From Lethocerus indicus (Eukaryota > Arthropoda > Insecta > Hemiptera > Belostomatidae): a stretch of DNA of 64,000 nucleotides. The translations under genes were made by a program, and so were the position numbers. Below are positions 1-9,673 of this stretch, piece by piece; the first letter of the stretch is position 1; each line of letters begins with the position of its first letter. The stretch spans positions 11,782,925-11,846,924 of the forward strand of contig JACDQD010000003.1 in NCBI GenBank assembly GCA_019843655.1, read 5' to 3'. The notes beneath the pieces were generated by a model, which saw only the letters and a program-made list of their open reading frames with translations, was not told the DNA's origin and made no database searches.

Positions 1-476
1 CAGCATTACTTCAACGTAAGCATATATCATGCTACTAAAGTCAAGGCCTAAACTCGCGGGCCAGCCGAGTCCCGACAGTCTAATTGAAAATATAAGTAGA
101 AATTACACGCCGGTAATTGATGATTCACGGAGTCGTTTTCATTGCTCTTCGGACTGAAACTCGTGCTCTTAAAAATACAAATTGCCCCGTAAACACACCG
201 TAAAACCTCTTAGCGCTCAGCGTTAATTAATTTCGTGAGAAAACGCTACCCCTCCACTGACCGTGAGCATAGCAGAATTCATAAATACTTAGGTTCAATT
301 GCGGAAGTGGTGCGTATCGTGAAGTCGGCCGGTGAAGAGGAGTCCTTAGTTAAAAATGCATGAGCAGCTCTGTTTTAATGCAGCAAATATTTATAATAGA
401 AATATGAATTACAATACAAGAAGCAGTGGGTGATAGTACATTTTCACCACGTAGGAGAAACTGAATCGTTTATATA
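1..476. other. Non-coding flank, nothing recognised
   Basis: AT-rich sequence with no reading frame of note and no repeat that I can recognise. It ends at the TA dinucleotide that flanks the Tc1/mariner-type element. Only visual inspection supports this. Confidence 0.6.
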
Positions 477-554
477 CAGAGGGGTCCAACAAAATGTATC
501 GACTGTTTAAAAGTCTATAACTTGCAAACTAATTGACGGAGTTGCCTCATTTTT
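477..554 (+). repeat. Left terminal inverted repeat of the Tc1/mariner-type element
   Basis: It matches the reverse complement of 1083-1160 at about 71 of 78 positions, including an uninterrupted block over the inner part (AACTTGCAAACTAATTGACG and beyond). Such long terminal repeats usually hold transposase binding sites. TA lies immediately outside. Confidence 0.9.
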
Positions 555-684
555 GGTAGTGTTATAGTTTGTAGTTCCCGCAATCGCCATACAAGCGTTG
601 TATTGCGTTGTTTTGTTTTGTCAGATGACAGTCGCCAGATAGTCAGTGTTTTGACGTTAGTTGTACCTTGTTATTCGAGTAAAC

Positions 685-840
685 GTGGCTGGCGCAAGAC
701 TTACATTCGATGAAAGGAAGTCAGTTTTGAAGTGGTATTTTAAGTACGAAAACATTAATGAGGTTCAACGGCAATGGCGAAATGAGTATCAAACAGAGCC
801 ACCGACACGTTTAACGATTCGTCACATTCGAGACAAATGA
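685..840 (+). pseudogene. Transposase N-terminal fragment (DUF4817-like helix-turn-helix)
   Basis: An open frame of 51 codons reads TFDERKSVLKWYFKYENINE, continues with an EVQRQWRNEY segment, then PPTRLTIRHIRDK, and ends at a TGA at the deletion joint. The pattern (acidic/basic helix, Q-R-x-W/F, then PPTR-x-TI-x-R-I-R-D-K) is that of the DNA-binding head of insect Tc1/mariner-type transposases annotated as DUF4817. The likely original start is a GTG at 685 in a position where an ATG would be expected, which fits start-codon decay. In the parent protein this part would bind the terminal repeats. No catalytic residues are present. Confidence 0.8.
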
Positions 841-1047
841 CTTAACTCCTCTGGACTTTTACCTGTGGGGAACACTAAAGGACGTCGTTTATCGACAAAA
901 GCCACGCACATTGGATTTACTTCGAGAATCCATCGTACATTCATGTGCAAATATCCAATTGAACAAGTCGCAGTAGTTCGTGCTGCAGTTCGGCGGCATC
1001 GTTTGTGTGTGGATGTTAATGGTGACCATTTCGAACACCTACAGTGA
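839..1047 (+). pseudogene. Transposase C-terminal fragment (DDE superfamily)
   Basis: Starting at the deletion joint, frame 2 reads DLTPLDFYLWGTLKDVVYRQ and goes on through PRTLDLLRESI. This is the conserved region around the third acidic residue of Tc1/mariner DDE transposases (D-x-x-P-L-D-F-Y-L-W-G) and the segment after it. The frame hits TAG near 992. The expected tail, ending NGDHFEHLQ, continues in frame 1 to 1047, so there is at least one frameshift between about 985 and 1000. The first two catalytic aspartates are missing with the deletion. The fragment is inactive. Confidence 0.85.
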
Positions 1048-1082
1048 TATCTTTAAGTTGGACTTTAAGCTACACTATCACC

Positions 1083-1160
1083 GAAAATGAGACAACTCCG
1101 TCAATTAGTTTGCAAGTTATGGACTGTTAAACAGTGGATGCATTTTTTTGGACCCCTCTG
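1083..1160 (-). repeat. Right terminal inverted repeat of the Tc1/mariner-type element
   Basis: Reverse-complement partner of 477-554. It ends in GGACCCCTCTG followed by TATA, which gives the flanking TA on this side. Confidence 0.9.
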
Positions 1161-2012
1161 TATATCATTTTTTACTCATATAAAGAAATAAATTTTCCTG
1201 AAGCAAATATTTTCAGGTTGTACATTACTTTCCGACGCATTCTACTACTTCGGAATAAGCGATTGCTCATTATTATATAACTCAATTAAGCGGTGGGGCC
1301 GGGCGTGAAGAAACGACAGTTTTTCATTTGCGAAGCCGGTCCGGTGGCAGGTGCCGCCACGAGCAGAGAGACTAGAACCAGCACGAGCACCGGCACTAGC
1401 ACGAGCACTAGCACGAGCTCGCCCACCGAGAGAATCGTGATTGGGGGTTTTTAAACGCCGTCGAGGGGGGAAAAAAAGAAGCGGGCAGAATGCAAAAAAA
1501 GGGCACGGACTTTGAGCTCATTTCTGCGGAGTTATTCAGATCTCGGGGGGGAGAGAGGCCCGGGGGCGGCCGGCCGACCTTGCCTCAGGCCTTGGCTCCT
1601 CCCTGCCTGCCCCACAGATATACCCCACACTTTTTATACTTTCTAAATACAAAGTATCGCCCCTCCAACGCGTCTTCTACAGGAGGGACTCTAATACCAC
1701 TTCTGGGACAATTTATTAACATTGTGCTCCCTATTAACGAGGCAGAAATGCATTTCGCGCTAAGCCCAGTCAGAAAGTACCCTGCAAGGGGAGGTTACTT
1801 GAGCCTCAATTTTGTCCACCTTAGTATATTAATGTTTACAAATTTTAGAGACCAGAGGAAGGGAAAAAACATTACAATTTTGGATTTCTCGACTGGAGAA
1901 CCTCACACTGGTAATTCCCGTTTCTCATCTCTAATGTCGCAATTTGAACACCTGAATTATTAGCGGCTACCCTAATTGTCTAGATACATTAACCGTTCTC
2001 GATGCATTAAAT
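1161..2012. other. Non-coding block with a GC-rich patch
   Basis: A GC-rich stretch (about 1290-1620) holds a short minisatellite and a purine-rich tract. A 157-codon frame at 1490-1963 runs through it but shows no domain and begins in low-complexity sequence, so I do not call it a gene. Confidence 0.5.
1380..1418 (+). repeat. 12 bp minisatellite
   Basis: About three tandem copies of a 12 bp unit GCACTAGCACGA, with one variant copy (GCACGAGCACCG) at the left edge. It sits in the GC-rich patch upstream of an oligo-G/A tract. Confidence 0.8.
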
Positions 2013-2396
2013 GAGCCGTTTATTTTGAAAGTGACCTAACTCCATTTATCTTCAAATCGAGATATTTAAGGGTTTGCGTTTCAATGAATTTAAAAATATA
2101 CGTATAGGATACTAATGTGTCATACTGCTTAAGTGTTTCTAAGGGTGTTTCTATTAAAATAGTGGCAATTATTAAGTGAGTAATATTCGTATTCTTATCA
2201 AGAATGGAGTTAGGCCACTTTCAAACTGCACTGTTCGATTATTGAACTAACTTATGTGTCAAGAATTATCGTATTTGCTCGGATTATAAGCAAGATGAAA
2301 TGGTTTACAGATAAATAACATCAAGTCGTGCATGTAACCATGACAACCGGAAAAAATTGAAAAATGGAGTTGGGCCACTTACAAAATAAACGGCTC
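2013..2396. mobile_element. MITE-like inverted-repeat element, family unknown
   Basis: The left end begins GAGCCGTTTATTTTG followed by AAGTGACCTAACTCCATTT. The right end is its reverse complement with few changes (AATGGAGTTGGGCCACTT, then ACAAAATAAACGGCTC), giving arms of about 37 bp around some 310 bp of AT-rich sequence with no coding frame. A third copy of the inner arm motif (GAATGGAGTTAGGCCACTTT) lies at 2202-2221. I see no clear target-site duplication. This fits an old non-autonomous DNA transposon, but I cannot name the superfamily. Confidence 0.6.
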
Positions 2397-5300
2397 GAAG
2401 ACTAGTAATATATGTTTCAATTTTATATCTCCTAAATGAAATATTCTATTTGATATCGGATCTATTTGATTTCGAATCTGTGATCTGTAGAAGCCAAACA
2501 GGCATTTAAATTGTTCAAATATTAACGAGCCATACTATAACTTGGTTTTTCGACATTTCTTAGTGATTAACCCTGGGATAAGCTTTAACCTCTACTTCTA
2601 CATTGTTTAAATAATAGATATTTAGATATGCCCTTGGCTTATCTTACCTACGACCTTAAAAATTATTTAAAAAATATGTTAGGAAGAATATAAATGAGAT
2701 ATATTCGCATTTACATTAAATGTCAATCGTGTCCTAATGCGGTTAGCCATATGATGGCCATTTAACTTCATGCTCGCGGTCAAGGTTAACTATAAACGTG
2801 AGTAACTCATCAAATAAATTTCGGTGAAGGATTTTTCAAAACAAATCAGTTTCTGAGAACCCCGTTCGTCTCGTGTTAAAATTGTAGACACCGCAAGCAA
2901 TATTATCTGATAAATACTATTTTTTGGGTAATTTTGGACTATATAATTTCTGAATTTTAACTAGGCGTCGAACATCCGCTTACATTCTCCGTATTATTGT
3001 CTCATGACATTTAGTGAACAGCTCATTATTTTTAACTGTTGAATTTACACTTTCGTAGCCGCGGTGAAGAAAAACGTATTAGAATGACTTTCAATATGTC
3101 TGAGTAACACTATGAGTAAGCGATTTGATCCTCCAATCGAAGAACCTAACGTGTAGTTAAAATAATATGTACTTATAAACGCCAGGTGTTTGAATTCCTA
3201 AATAGTGAAACCAATCGTCACTGACATTCCGCCCGAAGAATGTTCCACTTGACTTGTTTCTAACGTTAGCGTCAGATTGTTCTTACTGTAAGTAGCTCGA
3301 GAACAAATAATGAAGCATTCTACAACCGTTTCAATGTTACGACTTTACACTATCGTTACGAAATTCAAGCGGAACAACAGAGATCTACGTGACGTTTGTA
3401 GGTTGTCTATGAAGAATTGTGCTCGCGCTGTCACTGCCTCGTTACTAACAAGAACAGTTGGACAGAAACACTAATATATGAACATCCATTAACGATTCCC
3501 ATTTTCTATAAAATGGTAATATGAACGAAGGCTCAGTAATCTGAAGTTTGTTACACGATTAATACACTATCAATGTGACGGCGCCTCTTCCATACCTGCC
3601 GTAGGTTTTCGGAGCCTTTTTATTTTCTCTCGGGCGTACAATTTCATGAGTATTTATTGCAGTTATCGATTGAGCCAACAGTGGCCGTGTAAGTGAGCGG
3701 TTGTGCAAGCGGCCTATATACCCGGCCGGGTTACGGGCTACGGCGTTTTATTTTTTCCCCTCCGCCCAATCCGAACTGTCCCGATCGGTATCGAAATTTT
3801 TACGATGTCGCGACCCCCAGACACTTAGAACGGAACGCCGGGCCACGCGCTGTATATTCTATATATAAATATCCGACGTAAGTCCCAAGGTTCGGCCCGT
3901 TCTCTCCGGACAGGACACGGCGTGCTCAATCAACTAGAAAACTCTCAGTCGTACTGTTACTCTCGGTTTAATTGAGTTGTTCGACTTTGAAACAATAAAG
4001 GGGCGGAAAACTTCCCGCATTATATTACCTCCCCGGGAGACAGGGGCACAATTCATTGCTTCCAGAGAGTCATTTCAGCGCTTTCGAGCTATTTGTTCTT
4101 TTTTAACCCTTCGCCGGGAACGTGAACGTGAACCGATTTTCGAACTGAAACGTCCCCCAATGAATCATGCAACGGGAGCAATGTTGCAATGAAACAAGCT
4201 CACGCCGAACCCAGGGCGCCCCCTTATTCCAATCAATGTCTCGTTGAAAATGAGTGAGTAATAGTTATTGTAATTAAGTTTAATCATTACTGTTTTCTTC
4301 ATTCATAAAACACGAATGTTTATTTACACACAAGATTTACATGTCTTCGTAATTATGAAGATCATATATAATAATATATATAATTATAGTGTTTATAATA
4401 AACTAAAACAATAATAATAAACTATCCATAATGATTTTCGACCATATTTCTTTATGAATAGAGAAAGTACTTGTTTATTTTTGAAAATCCAAAACAATTA
4501 TTTCGTTTTTTTCATCTCCAGGTAACGCGTATTTCCTGACAATAGTATCCTTGCAATTGGCGGTGTCGAGAACCGCAATCGCTCCAGTACAGGACTTGCC
4601 GACCGCGAGGAAGTTGAAAGTCGACGGTGTGATGGCACTAAATTTCTGTGAAATGGGAGATACGACGACAGAGTGAAAGGATCATTTTCCGGTGGGAGCG
4701 TTTGAAACATGCTTAACGGGAATGACTATGTGTCAAAAAAAAAATATTTTATACCGCTACGGTACTTCACCGCGTCGGCATAAGCGTTACTTTATATTTA
4801 TTTTATGAAGATAAAATATGTCGGATGAGAAGAAGACTTAAATTGCCGGAGATAACAACTCGTAAATACAAAAGGCACGCGGAAATATTAATATCTGTAA
4901 TGGTAAACACGTCAATATTCTATTAGCTCGTAGAAGGTTAGATGGCATTCCCACGAGCATAACTGAAACTAAGTTTTATCGGTCTAAATAAATAATTTCA
5001 TCGATGCGGCTAAGTCGGTGGGAAAGTAACCGGAGGAAGACGTCAGCGCGGAGGAGAAGTGACCTAGCTCTCGGGAGGAAGTTGCATCATCGGCCGTTCG
5101 AATATATTTCAGAGCAAACGTTTTGACGCATTCAACGGGTCGTCACTTTTCTTTTTTTTTTGTTTCATACAAATCGCTCCGACTTCCAAGAAAGCCATTA
5201 GGCACGTCCTTGCGACCGGAGACAAATCGTGCGAAGGGATCGGGCCCGATGGCTAAATGAATTAGCGAGCTTAATTTATTTTTACGGCCGATCCTTTTCC

Positions 5301-7012
5301 GAAAGGAATAAAAAGTCTCTCTCCCGGGGAGAGTATCGTCCGCCGGCGATGTTCCCACGGCCGCGGCCGGCCGTTGCGTCAGTGGCCCCCGACGCGCTAT
5401 GAATGAACCGGTAGGGTTTTAATTGTCGATCGTTAAGAGGCCTAACCCTCTACCTCGGGACTCCCTTCGGCAGGGACATGTCCCTCCCCGTGGGCAATAA
5501 ACGTCTCAATCACACCTCCCTTCCGCTCGGAGCTCAGTCGTTTCCTGACAAATTATATTTCGCCTTTACCCCTGCGGATGCCGCCGACCCGGCCGGTTTC
5601 CAATACTGGAAGTCCGCCGGCTCCTTTCCCACGGAATCGCCAACCGTTTATCCTCTTTCAAGGTTTCCACAGGTCCGAGGCAGAGCTATACCGACTCTGT
5701 TCATCGTTAGTTGTCGCAATTTGCCATTGTCGATGCGTGAATCTTAAACGTTATTAGCGCACTAAACAACAGACACCCCGATTTTTGCAATTTTACATTT
5801 TAATATTAATTGCGCGAGTTAAACCGACGAATTTAGGGTGACAGCGATATCGTGTAATTTTTAATACGGAAGCTCTTTGGCCTAGCCTGCGGCCACCGCG
5901 AAGGGTGTGGTCCTGCTGATATTAATCAACAATTAGAGACAAATGTTAGCGCATGACTGCATCACGTGTAGAAGCATGTGTCGTATTAATAACCTACATT
6001 GAACGAAAAGCCAGTTCATATTTCATAAAATATTGTCACGCTTGTATATATTGTAATTTGTATCATTTTTTTCAAATTAGTGTTATGCAACTAGAATGCG
6101 CTTGGTAATATGTTTTCGGCTGTTATATTTTTATTATTGAAGAATTTACTTTTTATTTCTTTGATTAACCGGTTTATTATAATAGCAATTTATAAGGCAT
6201 ATATGAATGTACGCAGAACCGTTTAAAATGCGTTATATTAAATAAAGATATACCGGGGCAAAAGAAATGTTGCAGGGAAATAATGTTGGAGGGGTATATA
6301 CTCGGGTCCATTTTCTCTTGCTAATTCCCTGAATATAAACTATAATTGGTCTGTATTATAGGCAACTATGTCAAAATTGGAAAAGTCCAGTGAAAGCACA
6401 CGAAAATGTATTTTTTTTAAAAATATAATATACTTCTTTCATTTTACAACAGAATTCAATTATCGTAGGTGCCGATAATAGGCAGCGGTTTTTTCCCTTC
6501 CGTATTTCGACGTCCCTTTTATCGGCAACTTTCGTTTCTCCTCCAGCCCGGACCGGGTGAAATTTCGCTTCCTGTATTGTACGCTAAGGCAACGAAAGTG
6601 CAGAAAAACCGCTCCTCATTCTATATAGGCCGCGTTCCTGGCAAATTGCAGGAAAGGCGTTGGGGGATAGGAAAAAAAATTTTGAAAAGAAAAATGAGCT
6701 GAAGAATGACCGCGTACCGGAGGAGGTGTCAGGAATCTCTCGGGAGGTACTCTTTCAAATTATATCACACATTCTTCTATCGCGGTATGACGAATTGTCT
6801 AATGCGGTGTGCTTGATTGACTTTCGCGATGGTATACTGAATTCTGGCTGGAGGAAGAAGAAAGCATAGAAACCGTCGAATTATTTACCTTTAATCAGGG
6901 ATATTATTTCTTATGTCCAGTAATTAAATATGTTTTCTCCCATCAGTAATGAAATTATACGTGAGATGTGTGTATAAATTGTAAAATCTAATATCCGGAA
7001 GTACTGAGTAAA
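2397..7012. other. Non-coding block, AT-rich with one GC-rich island
   Basis: Mostly AT-rich. A GC-rich segment at about 5030-5750 has several short frames on both strands, none with a recognisable domain. An AT simple-sequence patch lies near 4366-4400. No RNA gene or element was recognised. Confidence 0.5.
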
Positions 7013-7083
7013 TGACGAATGGTTGCTAAGATTTACCGGCGGGAGATCTTTAAATCTGACGAATGGTTGCTATCATTTAACCC
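7013..7083 (+). repeat. Short direct repeat pair
   Basis: TGACGAATGGTTGCTA occurs at 7013 and again at 7057, each followed by a similar A/T-rich tail (GATTTACC and CATTTAACCC). The offset is 44 bp, so this is a local duplication. Confidence 0.8.
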
Positions 7084-9291
7084 GGATTCCAAGACGTGCA
7101 CGCCGTAATTGCCCGACGTTTCAGCGCTATCCCCAAAGATTGGCGAAAATAGGGGTAAGATATATATTACTTTTTTCCGCCGTCGCCAAATTATGGAAAT
7201 TGACGACGCAGGCTCAAATAAATGTTAATGCGTCTGTGTGACGAATGCCCGCGTTCCGTGATAGCCGGGCATAAATCCGGGAGTCGTCATGTGGACAGGC
7301 TCCCAACATCCTCCGGTTGGGCGAAAAGCCGTTATGAATTCCACGACATTAACCTTGAAATATTCGCAAGTAAATCTTCTGGGGTTGGGTAAAAAAAGTG
7401 TGTATATATACATCGGAGGCGTCCGGAGAATCCAGGATTTGGGAACAGTGCTGGAGAGATTGATATCACAGATCCTTTAGAGAACGGTTCGTAGAAATCC
7501 GGGCACGTCTTTGGAAATGTGAAATTGGTAGGCTTGGGGATTCAACTTGAAGCTCGAATTATATTCGGTTCCAATTATAATTAAGAAACGATGCCGCGTC
7601 GTGACATCTAAAAAAAATGAGATAATGGATAATTTCAGGCTGGACACTTGGTCGAATGGTGTTCGTGCTATAAATTGTGCAGATTTATTTGGGTATGTGA
7701 AATATGGTCTGAACATAACATTTGTTCGGCTGAACTTGCCATCGGTTAAATTCATTTTTTACATGAAGCTTACTAGCGCTCAACAAATGAAACATGTAAC
7801 TTTATTTTCTGAAATGTATTCACCTGTTTGTCTACCATTATATTTCATGGTTCCTCAGATAATTTCTTAAGGTCAAAATGTCACTGACCTCAGTTCTCCT
7901 TTGAACGCAACGGTCTCCCGCGTATGTTTTTGCTGGTGTCCACAAGAGGAAAAAGATAAATGTAGAAATTAAATAAAAAAAAATATGTATTTAATGCCGT
8001 TCCTCTCGACAACCGCTGGTGAGTTCTGAGAAGAAAATTACTTCTGGAGTGGCGGTACGAATTTTTACCTATTAATTTAAAGAGCTAGCCCGTGCCTCCA
8101 CTAGAAAGCTATATAATTGCCGCCTCGTGTTTGACATTTTCTGTCCGGGATTACTTACGTTTTTTTCCCCTTAATGCTTTCCCCTTTTTAAAATCATTCC
8201 GGTGAAAATTCGAAGCACCACTCACAAATATCCGAAGCTTCTGTCACAACGCGGTTTTTTGTTGGTCCACCGGTGGAATCTCCCTCACATCCTCGGGCTA
8301 ATCAGGATGGGAAGGGCGTCAATATAATAATTAGGCCGACCGCCTTTCACATTATGTTCGAAATATTTCTGGCAATACTTTCTAAAAATTGATTATCTCG
8401 ATGTCTCTTCCAAAAAGTTATTTGAAAATTATTAAGAATTGGTCATCTTTAAATGTGCGGGTGATCATAATATTCAACGATAATAAACTTTAAGTATCTT
8501 ATAATTTATGAACTAGAATTTATTAAGTTATTCAGATCGCCGGGCCATTTACTCATAAAACGGACGGCCGTTCATTTAAGTCATTAACATTTTCGTATAA
8601 TACTTCTTCGAGAATTGTAATTTCAGTATTCGTGGACGTGTTCTCGCAGTGTCTGGAAACGAGTAGTGCGAAATAGAATTTTGATGGCGCAAGACGGGTT
8701 TAGTATACGACCCCGTATATAGCGCAACCCGGTACACTCGGTCAGACGTACCGGGGATGTGTGAAGCAATCGGGGACTTCTCTCTGTGAGCCACTGGGCG
8801 GAGCGGGTGCAAGAGAGAGACAAAGAAGTTGAATGGGGGAGAGCGATCTAGGAGCGATGATAGTGAAGTGGAGGGTTGGGAGTTCGAGATGGGAGTGTCG
8901 GTAGCAAAGGCGAGGGTCAGAGCGAGCCGGTGAGAGGCTGTCAGGGTGGCCGGTGTTTTCTCCGCCCCGGCAGCACGACCGCCCAACAACCCTCAGCTAT
9001 CTTCGATGAAACAATAACATCATAACTCCTGTCGATAAGTTGTTGGGCCTCGGCCGAGCTAATCGGCGCCGATTAACAGGCCAGCCTTGCGACACACAAC
9101 CAACCCGACTTTATTAAGATTTGAACCCCCCTTCAATTTAGTCTTTGTTCCACTTCGCGCCTGTTCCAATTGCGAAACGGTACCTGAGCACTGGCGGGGC
9201 TACTGTCAAGTGGCTGCAGAATATACTGCAGGGGAACAATTTATGCAACAAGTATGACACCACACAGTTTTGTGGTCTGCGAGGGGTTGGA
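7084..9291. other. Non-coding block with a GC-rich segment near 8.7-9.0 kb
   Basis: Frames up to 137 codons at 8576-8989 (minus) and 107 codons at 7547-7870 (plus) have no recognisable domain and unremarkable composition. The GC-rich part includes a weak core-promoter candidate. Confidence 0.45.
8716..8750 (+). promoter_or_regulatory. Weak TATA/initiator candidate
   Basis: TATATAG begins at 8716 and an initiator-like TCAGAC has its A at 8744, a spacing of 28 bases, close to that of insect core promoters (TATA near -30, initiator TCAGTY). The initiator departs from consensus at one base. The sequence downstream is GC- and GAGA-rich to about 8990. Such pairs occur by chance in a window this size, so the call is tentative. 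Confidence 0.12.
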
Positions 9292-9673
9292 ATACCGTAG
9301 ATTTCGCTGGTTTGATCTCTTGCTAGAACGGTTTCGGCTGCTCCCCATCTTCAGTAGCGTGTCAGTCACTGCACTGTCACTGTGACTTGTACTGTGGTGG
9401 TTATTTGTCTGGCGTGTGTATATATATGTGTCTTGTTATTGTGTTTTTTGGAGATGTTGTTTGTCTTCTTTGTGTTGAAGAAAAAAATCCCACCCCTCCT
9501 CAACACAAAGATGACAAACATCCCCCAAATCGCAAGAGACGTATATATACACACGACAAACAGACAACCACCACAGTACAAGTGACAGTGACAGTGATGG
9601 CGAGCAGCCGAAACCTGTCTAGAAAAAGACCAAACCACCGAGAGGAGACAGAAACACACGAAATCTACGGTAT
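9292..9673. repeat. Long imperfect inverted repeat (foldback), about 180 bp arms
   Basis: The left arm (about 9292-9479) is the reverse complement of the right arm (about 9500-9673) with mismatches and small indels. Anchors, read as left arm then reverse complement of right arm, are ATACCGTAGATTTCG at the outer ends, GTTTCGGCTGCT in the middle, CACTGTCACTGT / ACTTGTACTGTGGTGGTT further in, and TTTGTGTTGA next to a loop of about 20 bases. The left arm has an insertion near 9349-9371 that includes CTTCAGTAGC. Frames of 67-115 codons on both strands here are by-products of the repeat. It could be a foldback element, two head-to-head retroelement ends, or the source of a hairpin RNA. Confidence 0.85.
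9322..9358 (-). ncRNA. Hammerhead ribozyme-like sequence (type I layout)
   Basis: On the minus strand the order is GCTA, CTGAAGA, a variable stretch TGGGGAGCAGCC, GAAAC, CGTTC, TAGC. This matches the hammerhead conserved boxes CUGANGA and GAAA, with GCUA and UAGC able to pair as helix I on either side and UUC as a permitted cleavage triplet (NUH). Helix III would be very short, as in the minimal hammerheads known from Penelope-like retroelements and retrozymes, which act as dimers. Here the palindromic ACCGGT seen in the sister copies is altered to ACCGTT, and helix II is weak in this copy, so activity is doubtful. The match is by eye; secondary structure was not computed. Confidence 0.4.

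Larger units (their letters stand above)
477..1160 (+). mobile_element. Internally deleted Tc1/mariner-type DNA transposon
   Basis: The two ends are near-perfect inverted repeats of about 78 bp, both beginning CAGAGGGGTCC when read inward, and each end is flanked by TA, the target site of the IS630-Tc1-mariner superfamily. Between them are the start of a transposase (helix-turn-helix of the DUF4817 type) and, joined directly to it, the end of a DDE transposase. The catalytic middle is absent, so the copy is about 0.7 kb, roughly half the length expected for an autonomous element. It cannot move itself but keeps both ends, so it is the kind of deletion derivative from which MITEs arise. The superfamily call is firm; the exact family is not. 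Confidence 0.9.

Noticed and set aside
1780..1794. CCCTGCAAGGGGAGG, also present at 48261-48275
   Set aside because: A shared 15-mer is expected about once or twice by chance in a 64 kb window, and the flanks do not align.
1490..1963. 157-codon frame, the longest in the window
   Set aside because: It starts in a purine/GC-rich low-complexity tract, has no recognisable domain, and its composition follows the local base composition.
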